NCBI GenBank assembly: GCA_902801515.1
Contig: CADCII010000012.1
Span: forward strand, 25,247-89,246
Source of the DNA: an uncultured Lachnospiraceae bacterium
GTDB lineage: Bacteria > Bacillota > Clostridia > Lachnospirales > Lachnospiraceae
Direction: 5' to 3'
DNA: 64,000 nt
A program made the position numbers and the translations under genes. Of the stretch, positions 25,783-34,531 are shown piece after piece; the first letter of the stretch is position 1; the number at the start of each line of letters is the position of its first letter. Under the pieces are notes generated by a model. The model was given only the letters and a program-made list of their open reading frames with translations. It made no database searches and was not told the origin of the DNA.

Positions 25783-26622
25783 TCATTTCCTGCTGAAGCA
25801 GAATTTTTCGAGAATCTCGGCTACAGCAGCGTGGTTATTGTCCCGCTGGGTCACATAATCCGCCTCTGCTTTAAGACTGTCATCAGCATTTTTAACTGCG
25901 CATCCGATTCCTGCGGCAAGGATCATGGGAAGGTCATTTTCAGCATCTCCTGCAGAGATCGTATTTTCTATGGGGATCTGATAGTGATCCGCCAGGAAAT
26001 GGAGGGCTGCTCCCTTGCTGACTCCGGGGGGGACGATCTCCAGCAGATTGGGGTTGGAATTAAAGCAGTTCAGCTCGCCTGCGAATTTTGCATCAAAGAG
26101 GCTGCGGAATTCAGTGATCCGTGAAGGATCATCATAATCAAGGCACAGGAGCTTAACCGAAGGCTCCATGTTGAATGAACGGATATTGTCAGTAAAGACA
26201 ACATCCAGTTTCTGGATGGAGAGATATTTGCGAAGATGATGATTGTCAGTCTCAGAGACAACAGCGCTGTCAGTGTATGCCTGGATATGGATACCGTATT
26301 CGTTTGCAAGATCAAATGACCTGTACATCAGATCAAGAGGAATGGTCTTCTTAAGCAGGACCTCTTCAGTATACGTATCAAAAACCAGACCACCGTTGTA
26401 ACTGGTGATCAGAAGGTTCTTTCTTCCATACAGGTGAATGTCCCGCAGCAGACCGGCAGCTCCGTTCAGCGCGCGTCCTGTGGAGATGGATATGATATTA
26501 TCCATGTCCAGAAAGCGCTCGAGTGCCTGAAGATTCTCCTGGCTGAGAGATTTGTCCGTATTTACCAGTGTTTCATCTATGTCGGTAAATAAGATCATTC
26601 TGTCAGTGTCATAACTATTCAT
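25783..26622 (-). CDS. HAD-superfamily hydrolase, Cof/YbiV-type phosphatase
   Basis: A 279-residue cytoplasmic phosphatase of the C2B-cap (Cof) class, whose members act on sugar phosphates, FMN or pyridoxal phosphate. The nucleophile motif is FTDIDETLVN near residue 15, motif II is ISISTGRA, and the C-terminal motif IV is SAGDAENDLPMILAAG with the preceding Lys in GVSKGAALHFLA. The substrate is unknown. It is monocistronic, convergent with the surface protein gene and divergent from the AlaX-type gene. Confidence 0.9.
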   Translation of the reverse strand: MNSYDTDRMILFTDIDETLVNTDKSLSQENLQALERFLDMDNIISISTGRALNGAAGLLRDIHLYGRKNLLITSYNGGLVFDTYTEEVLLKKTIPLDLMYRSFDLANEYGIHIQAYTDSAVVSETDNHHLRKYLSIQKLDVVFTDNIRSFNMEPSVKLLCLDYDDPSRITEFRSLFDAKFAGELNCFNSNPNLLEIVPPGVSKGAALHFLADHYQIPIENTISAGDAENDLPMILAAGIGCAVKNADDSLKAEADYVTQRDNNHAAVAEILEKFCFSRK

Positions 26623-26714
26623 ATATATTATCCCTTACTTACAGGCGTCGGATCCTGAACGGACCTGGCATTGAAACAATACAGTCGACTCAGTATAGGT
26701 GTGTTTACCGAAAC

Positions 26715-26743
26715 TTGTCAATGGAGCGGCCAGAGGATATACT
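26715..26743 (+). promoter_or_regulatory. Promoter of the alanyl-tRNA editing gene
   Basis: TTGTCA (26715-26720), 17-bp spacer, TATACT (26738-26743), about 35 bp before the start codon at 26779. Confidence 0.65.
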
Positions 26744-26778
26744 TTATGAAAATTAAAAAGTGAGGAACTGAGAGAAAC

Positions 26779-27972
26779 ATGACTCAAAGACTGTATTACG
26801 ACGATGTTTATATGAAAGAGTTTGACGCGGCGGTACTTGACTGCAGGCAGGCAGACGGCTGCTGGGAGATTATTCCGGACTGCAGTGCCTTTTTTCCGGA
26901 GGGAGGAGGCCAGAACGGTGACAGGGGAAAACTGTCAGATATCAAAACCGGCGTGACTGCTGAAGTTCTGGATACAAGAGAGTGTGGAGATGATGTGATT
27001 CTTGTGTGCAGTGCCCCGATAGAAAAGGGAAGCAAAGTCCACGGCGTTCTTGACTGGGAATACCGCTTTGACCGGATGCAGAATCATTCAGGAGAGCATA
27101 TCGTCAGCGGACTGATCCATACCAGGTTCGGGTACAATAATGTCGGGTTTCATATGAGTTCAGACAGGATGACGATTGATCTGGACGGAGAGATCACGGA
27201 GGATGAGCTTCTTGATATTGAGAAGCGTGCAAATGAGATCGTCTGGGAGAATACAGCGATCCGTACAGACACATATACGGAAGAGGAAGCGGAGAGCATA
27301 GAATTCCGGAGCAAAAAAGAACTTCACGGCGAGATCCGGGTGGTCTCCATTCCCGGATCTGATGTCTGCGCCTGCTGCGGTACCCATGTATCCAGAACAG
27401 GAGAGATCGGTTCCATCCGCATTATCTCTCATGAGAGATTCAGAGGAGGGATCCGCATGGAACTCATGTGCGGACGCTGGGCGTATGAGTATATGACCCA
27501 GCTGTTCAGGCAGAACCATGAGGTATCCACGCTTCTGAGCAGCAAGATGCCTCAGATCGCCCCGGCGGTCAGGAAACTCATGGAGGACCAGAACCAGCTG
27601 AAGGGACGTATCATCGGTTTTTATTATGACCAGATCGAGCGAAAGGCGGATGAACTCGCACAAAAAGGTGATGTGCTCATCTTCGCAGATAACTACACGC
27701 CTGTACTTGTCCAGAAACTCACCGCGAGAGTCATGGAAAAGACATCCTTCAAAGTATTTTCATTTGCAGGAAACGATGAAGAGGGGTATAAATATGCTGT
27801 CGGACAGACAGACGGCGACCTGAAGGAATTTGTGAAGGATATGAACAGTCAGCTGTCCGGAAGGGGAGGCGGAAGGCCTTTCTTCCTGCAGGGATCCGTA
27901 TCGTCATACCGTGAAAGTATAGTAAAATATTTCTCAGAAAAGGTAGATGGTATTATAATAGACACTGTTTGA
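26779..27972 (+). CDS. AlaX-type alanyl-tRNA editing protein with DHHA1 tail
   Basis: A free-standing relative of the AlaRS editing half, expected to hydrolyse Ser-tRNA(Ala) or Gly-tRNA(Ala) in trans. The 397-residue protein has the FFPEGGGQ.GD motif near residue 40, zinc-site HxxxH at H103/H107 (NHSGEHI) and CxxxH at C199/H203 (CACCGTH), so the metal site is intact. The C-terminal part (about 270-397) with a GRGGGRPFFLQGS motif is a DHHA1 domain as found at the AlaRS C-terminus. The catalytic aminoacylation domain is absent. glmM follows 31 bp downstream. A tRNA-Ala gene lies 6.7 kb upstream, but there is no evidence they are linked. Confidence 0.88.
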   Translation: MTQRLYYDDVYMKEFDAAVLDCRQADGCWEIIPDCSAFFPEGGGQNGDRGKLSDIKTGVTAEVLDTRECGDDVILVCSAPIEKGSKVHGVLDWEYRFDRMQNHSGEHIVSGLIHTRFGYNNVGFHMSSDRMTIDLDGEITEDELLDIEKRANEIVWENTAIRTDTYTEEEAESIEFRSKKELHGEIRVVSIPGSDVCACCGTHVSRTGEIGSIRIISHERFRGGIRMELMCGRWAYEYMTQLFRQNHEVSTLLSSKMPQIAPAVRKLMEDQNQLKGRIIGFYYDQIERKADELAQKGDVLIFADNYTPVLVQKLTARVMEKTSFKVFSFAGNDEEGYKYAVGQTDGDLKEFVKDMNSQLSGRGGGRPFFLQGSVSSYRESIVKYFSEKVDGIIIDTV

Positions 27973-28003
27973 AACAGAACAGATAGTAAGGAGAGGTATA
28001 ACT

Positions 28004-29359
28004 ATGGGTAAATATTTTGGAACAGATGGTTTCAGAGGCAAGGCAAATGTGGAACTGACAGCCGAGAAGGCTTTCAAGGTCGGAAGATATCTGGGATGGT
28101 ATTACAGCAGGAACCATGAGGATCACCGTGCACGGATAGTAATCGGCAAGGATACGAGAAGATCCAGCTATATGCTCGAGGACGCGCTCTGTGCCGGCCT
28201 TACCAGTTCAGGCGCAGATGCTTACCTGCTTCATGTCACCACGACTCCGTCGGTATCTTACTGCTGCCGCATGGACGGGTTTGACTGCGGAATCATGATC
28301 TCCGCCAGCCATAATCCATTCTATGACAACGGGATCAAGATCATGCGCGCCAACGGACAGAAGATCGAGCCTGAGATCGAAGAGAAGATTGAGGAATATA
28401 TCGACGGACAGATCGAGGAACTTCCCTATGCGACAGATGACGCGATCGGCCGTTCCATCGACTATTCTGCAGGCCGCAACCGCTATATCGGATACCTGAT
28501 GACGATTCCGAGCCGTGCGTTCAACGGCAAGAGAGTTGCTCTTGACTGCGCGAACGGTGCTTCCAGCATGATCGCGAAGTCCGTATTTGAAGCGCTGGGT
28601 GCCAAGACTTTTGTCATCAACAACCAGCCGGACGGCGTGAACATCAACGATCACTGCGGTTCCACACATATGGAGTCTCTCCAGAAATTTGTCGTGGATA
28701 ATGGACTGGATGTGGGATTTGCCTATGACGGTGACGCAGACAGATGCCTGGCGGTTGATGAGCGCGGCAAGATCGTGAACGGCGACCAGATCATGTATCT
28801 GTGCGGCAAGTATCTTCGTGAGTGCGGCAATCTTGACCATGATATGATCGTCACGACTGTTATGAGCAACCTGGGCTTCTATAAGACCTGTGATGCGACC
28901 GGCCTGAAGTATCAGCAGACTGCGGTCGGCGACAAGTATGTCGCGGAGAACATGATGGCAAACGGATATGTGCTCGGCGGCGAGCAGAGCGGTCATATCA
29001 TCTTCGGAAAATATGCGACCACCGGCGACGGTATTCTGACCTCCCTCATGGTCATGCAGACTATGCTCGAGAAGAAGATGCCTCTGTCCATGATGGCGGA
29101 TGAGATGAAGATCTTCCCGCAGGTGCTGAAGAATGTCGTAGTCCATGACAAAGCGACGGCCAGGGAAAATGAAAAGGTCAAGGCTGCGGTCAAAGCAGCG
29201 GAAGAGGGACTTGGTGACAGCGGACGTATTCTGGTCCGTGAGAGCGGTACAGAGCCTAAGATGCGTGTCATGGTAGAAGCTGCTACCCTGGAAGAGTGCG
29301 AGAAGTGGGTAGATTCAGTCGTCAAAGTGATCCGTGCCGAAGGTCTTGCAGTCAACTGA
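28004..29359 (+). CDS. glmM: Phosphoglucosamine mutase GlmM
   Basis: Converts glucosamine-6-phosphate to glucosamine-1-phosphate for UDP-GlcNAc and peptidoglycan synthesis. The protein has 451 residues. The phospho-serine is S102 in MISASHNPFYDNG, the metal loop is DGDADRCLAVD, the sugar-binding loop GGEQSGH, and the phosphate-binding C-terminal motif is RESGTEPKMRVMVE. The N-terminal GKYFGTDGFRGKANVELT is characteristic of GlmM rather than phosphoglucomutase. AGGAGAGG precedes the start, and the gene is probably co-transcribed with the AlaX-type gene. Confidence 0.96.
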   Translation: MGKYFGTDGFRGKANVELTAEKAFKVGRYLGWYYSRNHEDHRARIVIGKDTRRSSYMLEDALCAGLTSSGADAYLLHVTTTPSVSYCCRMDGFDCGIMISASHNPFYDNGIKIMRANGQKIEPEIEEKIEEYIDGQIEELPYATDDAIGRSIDYSAGRNRYIGYLMTIPSRAFNGKRVALDCANGASSMIAKSVFEALGAKTFVINNQPDGVNINDHCGSTHMESLQKFVVDNGLDVGFAYDGDADRCLAVDERGKIVNGDQIMYLCGKYLRECGNLDHDMIVTTVMSNLGFYKTCDATGLKYQQTAVGDKYVAENMMANGYVLGGEQSGHIIFGKYATTGDGILTSLMVMQTMLEKKMPLSMMADEMKIFPQVLKNVVVHDKATARENEKVKAAVKAAEEGLGDSGRILVRESGTEPKMRVMVEAATLEECEKWVDSVVKVIRAEGLAVN

Positions 29360-29416
29360 AAGGCACTGTAAAGCTGTTAACTGAAAAAACTGGAATTATT
29401 TTCAATTCCGCTATTG

Positions 29417-29441
29417 AAGGTGACGTTACGTCACCTTTTAT
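29417..29441 (+). terminator. Terminator after glmM
   Basis: Perfect 9-bp hairpin AAGGTGACG / CGTCACCTT with a 3-nt loop, followed by TTTATA. A TATAAT (29444-29449) that may be the -10 of the rml operon starts just after it, without a clear -35, so terminator and promoter are packed together. Confidence 0.7.
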
Positions 29442-29522
29442 AGTATAATGGAAAGGCACTGATTGTCCGGATACAAAGAGATCCGTACATCATAGTTTGC
29501 GAATAATAAGGAGAACATGACA

Positions 29523-30419
29523 ATGAAGGGAATCATTCTGGCAGGAGGAAGCGGAACCAGGCTGTATCCGCTCACCATGGTAACTTCGAAACAGCTGCTG
29601 CCGATCTATGACAAGCCGATGATCTATTATCCGATGTCTGTTCTGATGAGGGCAGGGATAAGAGATATACTGATCATTTCCACGCCTGCGGATACACCGA
29701 GGTTTGAGGAACTGCTGGGAGACGGCCATCAGTTCGGCGTCCATCTGTCCTATGCTGTGCAGCCAAGTCCGGACGGACTTGCACAGGCATTCATTATCGG
29801 TGAAGAATTCATCGGCAGTGACAATGTATGCATGATCCTGGGCGACAACATCTTCTTTGGACACGGCTTCAGGAAGCGCCTGATGACAGCAGTAAGGAAT
29901 GCGGATTCGGGAGCCGGCGCCACTGTATTCGGCTACTACGTGGATGATCCGGAGCGATTCGGCATTGTCTCTTTCAACAAGGACGGCAAGGCGGAATCCA
30001 TTGAGGAGAAACCCGCACACCCGAAGAGCAACTACTGCGTCACGGGGCTTTATTTCTACGATAACAAGGTTGTTGAGTACGCGAAGAACCTTAAGCCCAG
30101 CGCGAGGGGGGAACTGGAGATCACAGACCTGAACCGGATCTACCTGGAGCAGGGAAGACTGAATGTGGAACTGCTCGGACAGGGATTCACATGGCTTGAC
30201 ACCGGGACACATGAGTCCCTGGTGGACGCGACCAATTTCGTCAAGACGATCGAACAGCACCAGCACCGCAAGATCGCCTGCCTCGAGGAGATCGGATATC
30301 AGAATGGCTGGATCACCAGAGAGGATGTTCTGGAAGTATATGAAGTGCTGAAGAAGAATCAGTACGGCCAGTATCTGAAAGATGTCCTGGACGGCAAGTT
30401 TATCGACGTGACACAGTAA
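29523..30419 (+). CDS. rmlA: Glucose-1-phosphate thymidylyltransferase RmlA
   Basis: First enzyme of dTDP-L-rhamnose synthesis, making dTDP-glucose from glucose-1-phosphate and dTTP. The start is ATG 29523, 9 bp after AAGGAGA and beginning [21 protein letters not shown] 29517 is too close to the site. The 298-residue length is standard. Other motifs are [27 protein letters not shown] and the [20 protein letters not shown] stretch, and the [11 protein letters not shown] motif near residue 225. It heads the operon rmlA-rmlB-rmlD-rmlC. No glycosyltransferase genes are included. Confidence 0.97.
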   Translation: MKGIILAGGSGTRLYPLTMVTSKQLLPIYDKPMIYYPMSVLMRAGIRDILIISTPADTPRFEELLGDGHQFGVHLSYAVQPSPDGLAQAFIIGEEFIGSDNVCMILGDNIFFGHGFRKRLMTAVRNADSGAGATVFGYYVDDPERFGIVSFNKDGKAESIEEKPAHPKSNYCVTGLYFYDNKVVEYAKNLKPSARGELEITDLNRIYLEQGRLNVELLGQGFTWLDTGTHESLVDATNFVKTIEQHQHRKIACLEEIGYQNGWITREDVLEVYEVLKKNQYGQYLKDVLDGKFIDVTQ

Positions 30420-30487
30420 GAGACATGCGGTACAGATAACTGTATGTGATATAGAAAACAGTATCAGAATAAAAGGACAGGGATCAT

Positions 30488-31516
30488 ATGAATATTATTG
30501 TGACCGGCGGTGCCGGATTTATCGGAAGCAACTTTATCTTTCACATGTTGAATAAGTATCCGGATTACCGGATCATCTGCCTGGACTGCCTGACCTATGC
30601 AGGGAATCTCAGCACACTTGCGCCGGTTATGGACAATCCGAACTTCCGGTTTGTGAAAGAATCGATTACAGACCGTGAAGCAGTATATAAGTTGTTTGAA
30701 GAAGAGCATCCGGATATGGTGGTGAACTTTGCGGCGGAGAGTCATGTTGACCGCTCCATCGTGAACCCGGATATCTTCCTGGAGACCAATATCATGGGTA
30801 CCACCGTACTGATGGATGCCTGCCGCAAATACGGAATCCAGCGTTATCATCAGGTATCTACGGATGAAGTATACGGAGATCTTCCGCTGGACCGTCCGGA
30901 CCTGTTCTTCACAGAGACGACGCCGATCCATACATCCAGCCCGTACTCAAGCTCCAAGGCGTCAGCGGACCTTTTTGTCCTTGCCTATCACAGGACATAC
31001 GGTCTTCCGGTATCCATCTCCAGATGCAGCAACAACTACGGACCGTATCATTTCCCGGAGAAACTGATTCCGCTGATGATCATCAATGCGCTGCATGACA
31101 AGAGCCTTCCTGTATACGGGGAGGGACTGAATATCCGTGACTGGCTGTATGTGGAAGACCACTGCAGAGCTATCGACCTGATCATCCACAAGGGACGTGT
31201 AGGCGAAGTCTACAACGTAGGCGGCCACAATGAGATGAGGAATATCGACATTGTTACCATGATCTGCGACGCTCTGGGCAAGCCGCATTCTCTGATCACG
31301 CATGTGGAAGACCGCAAAGGCCATGACATGAGATATGCCATCGATCCGACCAAGATCCATGATGAACTTGGCTGGCTCCCTGAGACAAAGTTCCAGGACG
31401 GAATCAAGAAGACGATCCAGTGGTATCTTGACAACGAAGACTGGTGGCAGCCGATCATCTCTGGCGAATACCAGAATTACTATGAGAAGATGTACGGTAA
31501 TCGCAAGGAGGTCTGA
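30488..31516 (+). CDS. rmlB: dTDP-glucose 4,6-dehydratase RmlB
   Basis: An extended short-chain dehydrogenase that oxidises and dehydrates dTDP-glucose to the 4-keto-6-deoxy sugar. The 342-residue protein has the NAD-binding GGAGFIGSNF, the AAESHVDRSI segment, VSTDEVYGDL, the catalytic YxxxK as YSSSKASAD, and the SRCSNNYGPYHFPEKLIP region. Its stop is 1 bp before the rmlD start codon, showing translational coupling. Confidence 0.97.
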   Translation: MNIIVTGGAGFIGSNFIFHMLNKYPDYRIICLDCLTYAGNLSTLAPVMDNPNFRFVKESITDREAVYKLFEEEHPDMVVNFAAESHVDRSIVNPDIFLETNIMGTTVLMDACRKYGIQRYHQVSTDEVYGDLPLDRPDLFFTETTPIHTSSPYSSSKASADLFVLAYHRTYGLPVSISRCSNNYGPYHFPEKLIPLMIINALHDKSLPVYGEGLNIRDWLYVEDHCRAIDLIIHKGRVGEVYNVGGHNEMRNIDIVTMICDALGKPHSLITHVEDRKGHDMRYAIDPTKIHDELGWLPETKFQDGIKKTIQWYLDNEDWWQPIISGEYQNYYEKMYGNRKEV

Positions 31517-31517
31517 G

Positions 31518-32504
31518 ATGCGTGTACTGGTAACCGGTGTCGCGGGACAGCTGGGACATGATGTAATGAATGAACTCAGCCGCAGAGGCCATGAGGGAAT
31601 CGGAACAGACCTTGCGCCGGAATACGCAGGTGTCATGGACGGCTCGCCGGTGACTGAGATGCAGTATATATCCCTCGATATCACTGACAGCGCTGCAGTA
31701 AATGAAACGATATGCTCTCTGGCTCCGGATGCGGTGATCCACTGTGCAGCATGGACTGCGGTCGATCTTGCCGAAGATGATGACAAGAGAGATAAAGTGT
31801 ACGCTGTGAATGTAGACGGGACGAAGAACATTGCACTGGCTGCTGAAAAGTGTGGAGCGAAGATGCTCTATCTGTCAACGGACTATGTGTTTGACGGACA
31901 GGGTGAGACGCCGTGGGATCCGGACTTTAAGGGATATCAGCCGCTCAACGTATACGGACAGACGAAACTTGAAGGAGAGAAGGCTGTGTCCGGAACTCTT
32001 GAGAAGTACTTTATTGTACGGATCGCCTGGGTGTTCGGAAGAAACGGCAAAAACTTTATTAAAACCATGCTGACCGTCGGGAAAAATCATGATGAGCTTC
32101 GTGTCGTCAATGACCAGATCGGGACTCCGACCTATACCTATGACCTGGCGTCACTGCTGGTTGACATGATTCAGACGCAGAAGTATGGATATTATCATGC
32201 AACCAATGCGGAACTGCCCGGTCAGGAGGGCGGCTGTGACGCGGACGGAACGAAGACCGGTTATATCAGCTGGTATGATTTCTCAAAAGAGATCTTCCGC
32301 CAGGCAGCGGCACTTGGACACAGTGAGTATGATGAAGAGCATCTGAAACTGATACCGGTCACGACACAGGAGTACGGACTGTCCAAAGCCATGAGGCCGT
32401 ATAACAGCAGGCTGGACAAGTCCAAACTGGAGCGGGAAGGCTTCAGTATGCTTCCGGACTGGAAGGATGCCCTGAGCCGTTATCTTCGAGAGATCGGCTT
32501 CTGA
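31518..32504 (+). CDS. rmlD: dTDP-4-dehydrorhamnose reductase RmlD
   Basis: Last enzyme of the pathway, reducing dTDP-4-keto-rhamnose to dTDP-L-rhamnose with NAD(P)H. The true start is ATG 31518, which follows AAGGAGG by 6 bp and begins MRVLVTGVAGQLGHDVM; in-frame upstream codons lie inside rmlB. The 328-residue protein is somewhat longer than the family average. Motifs are the Rossmann G.AGQLG, CAAWTAVDLAEDD, STDYVFDG and the active-site YGQTKLEGE. Confidence 0.95.
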   Translation: MRVLVTGVAGQLGHDVMNELSRRGHEGIGTDLAPEYAGVMDGSPVTEMQYISLDITDSAAVNETICSLAPDAVIHCAAWTAVDLAEDDDKRDKVYAVNVDGTKNIALAAEKCGAKMLYLSTDYVFDGQGETPWDPDFKGYQPLNVYGQTKLEGEKAVSGTLEKYFIVRIAWVFGRNGKNFIKTMLTVGKNHDELRVVNDQIGTPTYTYDLASLLVDMIQTQKYGYYHATNAELPGQEGGCDADGTKTGYISWYDFSKEIFRQAAALGHSEYDEEHLKLIPVTTQEYGLSKAMRPYNSRLDKSKLEREGFSMLPDWKDALSRYLREIGF

Positions 32505-32534
32505 CAGATCATAGAGAAGGAGAATACTTGACAG

Positions 32535-33128
32535 ATGGGACAGATTAAAGTTACACCTGCACCGATCGAAGGACTGTATGTGATCGAACCGACAGTTCAC
32601 GGGGATAAGCGGGGCTATTTTACTGAGACATACAATCTGAACGATATGAAAGAAGCCGGACTGGACATGATCTTTGTGCAGGATAATCAGTCATCTTCCG
32701 TGAAGGGTGTCCTGCGCGGACTTCATTTTCAGAAGGAACATCCCCAGGGAAAACTGGTACGTGTAATCAGGGGCGTTGTTTTTGACGTGGCAGTCGACCT
32801 TCGCAAGGGCAGCAGTACTTACGGACAGTGGTACGGCGTGGAACTGTCGGAAGAAAATCATAAGCAGTTCTATATCAGTGAAGGGTTTGCCCACGGATTC
32901 CTGGTTTTGTCTGACATTGCCGAGTTCTGTTACAAGTGCACGGATTTCTACCATCCGGGTGATGAGGGCGGTCTTGCATGGAATGACCCTGCGATCGGAA
33001 TTGAATGGCCACAGCTGGAAGGCACTTATCAGGGAAATGCATGCGCCGGGGATTATCATCTCTCTGACGGAACTCCCCTGAATCTGTCTGAGAAAGATAT
33101 GAAGTGGAACGGGCTTGCTGAGATATAG
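32535..33128 (+). CDS. rmlC: dTDP-4-dehydrorhamnose 3,5-epimerase RmlC
   Basis: A cupin-fold epimerase acting at C3 and C5 of dTDP-4-keto-6-deoxyglucose. The 197-residue protein has the GYFTETYN segment, VLRGLHFQKEHPQGKLVRV with the catalytic His, VFDVAVDLRKGSSTYGQW, and SEGFAHGFLVLSD. Its last codons and stop (GAG-ATA-TAG) lie inside a 21-nt sequence that recurs exactly at 56454-56474, so the C-terminus may have been shaped by a repeat element. The AAGGAG site lies 12 bp upstream, which is rather far. Confidence 0.95.
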   Translation: MGQIKVTPAPIEGLYVIEPTVHGDKRGYFTETYNLNDMKEAGLDMIFVQDNQSSSVKGVLRGLHFQKEHPQGKLVRVIRGVVFDVAVDLRKGSSTYGQWYGVELSEENHKQFYISEGFAHGFLVLSDIAEFCYKCTDFYHPGDEGGLAWNDPAIGIEWPQLEGTYQGNACAGDYHLSDGTPLNLSEKDMKWNGLAEI

Positions 33129-33138
33129 CCTCCGGCAG
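33118..33138 (+). repeat. 21-nt copy of the 56.4-kb intergenic element, across the rmlC stop
   Basis: These 21 nt are identical to 56454-56474. The sequence continues with ACTTGA, which in the 56-kb copy follows a second GGCAG 118 bp further on (56590-56600). The rmlC copy therefore equals the longer one with the segment between two GGCAG direct repeats removed. Confidence 0.75.
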
Positions 33139-33170
33139 ACTTGAAAATTGAAATGAACAGAAGAACAGAT

Positions 33171-33212
33171 GCAGGAGCGGATCACCGGCAGGTGAATGCT
33201 CCTGCGTCTTTT
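33171..33212 (+). terminator. Terminator of the rml operon
   Basis: Arms GCAGGAGC (33171-33178) and GCTCCTGC (33198-33205) with an inner TCACC/GGTGA stem, followed by GTCTTTT. It overlaps the last 30 bp of the convergent MerR-methyltransferase gene. Confidence 0.65.
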
Positions 33213-34387
33213 GTTATGTGAAGGCCGCCGCGGACCCTGTCCTCGACAAAGAGGCGGAACTCGCGGTAGCGGTTGATCAGATAGCGGTTCTGGTTGCCGT
33301 GGCAGGAGAGTATATATTCGATCAGCGGCTGGGCGTCTGTCACAACCAGAGAATCTTCATAACGGTTTAACTCAATGCTGTCAAACAGTCCGGACTGTTC
33401 CAGGATCTGTCTTCCGCTGTCCAGACCAAATCTCTCGTACAGGCGGTCAGCGGACAGTACGATATGAGGATCGAATTCCTGCACAAGCTGCGTGATCTCC
33501 TGCATGTGTCTGCTGCCGTAGGCACTGCAGATGAAACGGCCGCCGTCCCTGAGAACTCTGCGTGACTCCTTCAGAACTTTCCGGATATCCTCACAGTAGA
33601 AAAGAACATGGTTTGCGATAACAAGATCCATGGATCTTTTTTCAAACGGGATCCGGGAGCAGTCAAAAGTATAATAGCTGAAACAGTCAGTGAATTCTTT
33701 CAGTGCCTGAGTTATGTTTCTCCTGGCATCCCTGACCATACCGTCTGATATATCTGACAGAGAGATGTCCAGATGCTCTGCGTCAAGATCCGGATTCTTG
33801 GTCCACAGTGCTCCGTCTCCGCAGCCAAGTTCCAGGACTTTCATACCGTCCTTGAGATGAAGCAGGGAGAACAGCCAGGGAAACCATCCCTGCCGGTTCA
33901 CGGAATAACGGTTATGAAGATCGATCCTTGCAGTCAGGTTCGAGGAATTGCGGTACTGGGACGCGAGACTGTTCTCCATGCCGGTCAGATGGATCAGGTC
34001 CAGCATCTTCTTCCAGTCAAAGTCTTCTGTATCGGTATGCTTTGACAGTTCCGCAGCAGTTTCCTCGATCGAATCGCAGACTGTCTGCATCTGCTCGATC
34101 CGGTCCCGGACCAGTTTCTGCTGAAGCTTCAGCGAAGAGAGCAGATGACTGGAATCGATCTGAGAGATTGTCATCTCACGGATGTCTTCCAGCGAGAATC
34201 CCAGGTACTTGAGAAGCAGGATCTGCTGAAGGCGGACGAGGTCAGAATCTGTGTAGAAACGGGCGCCGTTCTCATTTACATAGGACGGTTTCAGAGTGCC
34301 GCTGCGGTCGTAAAAACGGATCGTGCGGACACTTACGTCAGCAAGCTTCGCAAACTGGCCTGTAGAATAATAACCGGGAAGATTCAT
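33182..34387 (-). CDS. MerR-family regulator fused to a SAM-dependent methyltransferase
   Basis: A 401-residue fusion. The N-terminal MerR DNA-binding domain (about 1-75) starts YYSTGQFAKLADVSVRTIRFYDRSG, with the second wing and a coiled-coil dimerisation helix to about 125. From about 155 a class I methyltransferase follows, with motif I VLELGCGDGALW, an acidic motif II and IANHVLFYCED, and an RVLRDGGRFICSAYG motif typical of the UbiE/Methyltransf_11 group. The start at 34387 was chosen because a GAGGTG site precedes it and it gives a normal MerR N-terminus; an upstream in-frame ATG adds 22 unrelated residues. Ligand and methyl acceptor are unknown. It is divergent from pepV, which may be its target. 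Confidence 0.87.
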   Translation of the reverse strand: MNLPGYYSTGQFAKLADVSVRTIRFYDRSGTLKPSYVNENGARFYTDSDLVRLQQILLLKYLGFSLEDIREMTISQIDSSHLLSSLKLQQKLVRDRIEQMQTVCDSIEETAAELSKHTDTEDFDWKKMLDLIHLTGMENSLASQYRNSSNLTARIDLHNRYSVNRQGWFPWLFSLLHLKDGMKVLELGCGDGALWTKNPDLDAEHLDISLSDISDGMVRDARRNITQALKEFTDCFSYYTFDCSRIPFEKRSMDLVIANHVLFYCEDIRKVLKESRRVLRDGGRFICSAYGSRHMQEITQLVQEFDPHIVLSADRLYERFGLDSGRQILEQSGLFDSIELNRYEDSLVVTDAQPLIEYILSCHGNQNRYLINRYREFRLFVEDRVRGGLHITKDAGAFTCR

Positions 34388-34415
34388 AATCGTGCACCTC
34401 ATCTGTGATGTCTTT

Positions 34416-34444
34416 ATTGTACCCGCGCCGGGCAGGAGGGGCAA
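34416..34444 (-). promoter_or_regulatory. Possible promoter of the MerR-methyltransferase gene
   Basis: On the - strand TTGCCC (34439-34444) and TACAAT (34416-34421) are spaced 17 bp, about 29 bp before the start. The spacer is not the stretched 19-20 bp usually seen at MerR-activated promoters, and it holds GC-rich CCCGGCGCGGG dyad sequence. Confidence 0.45.
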
Positions 34445-34531
34445 GGTGGACATGAGATTGCAGTGATGATAAGATGTGGGTTGGCGGCAAAAAGATAATA
34501 CTGCTAATTAAACAGACAGGAGAGAACAGAC

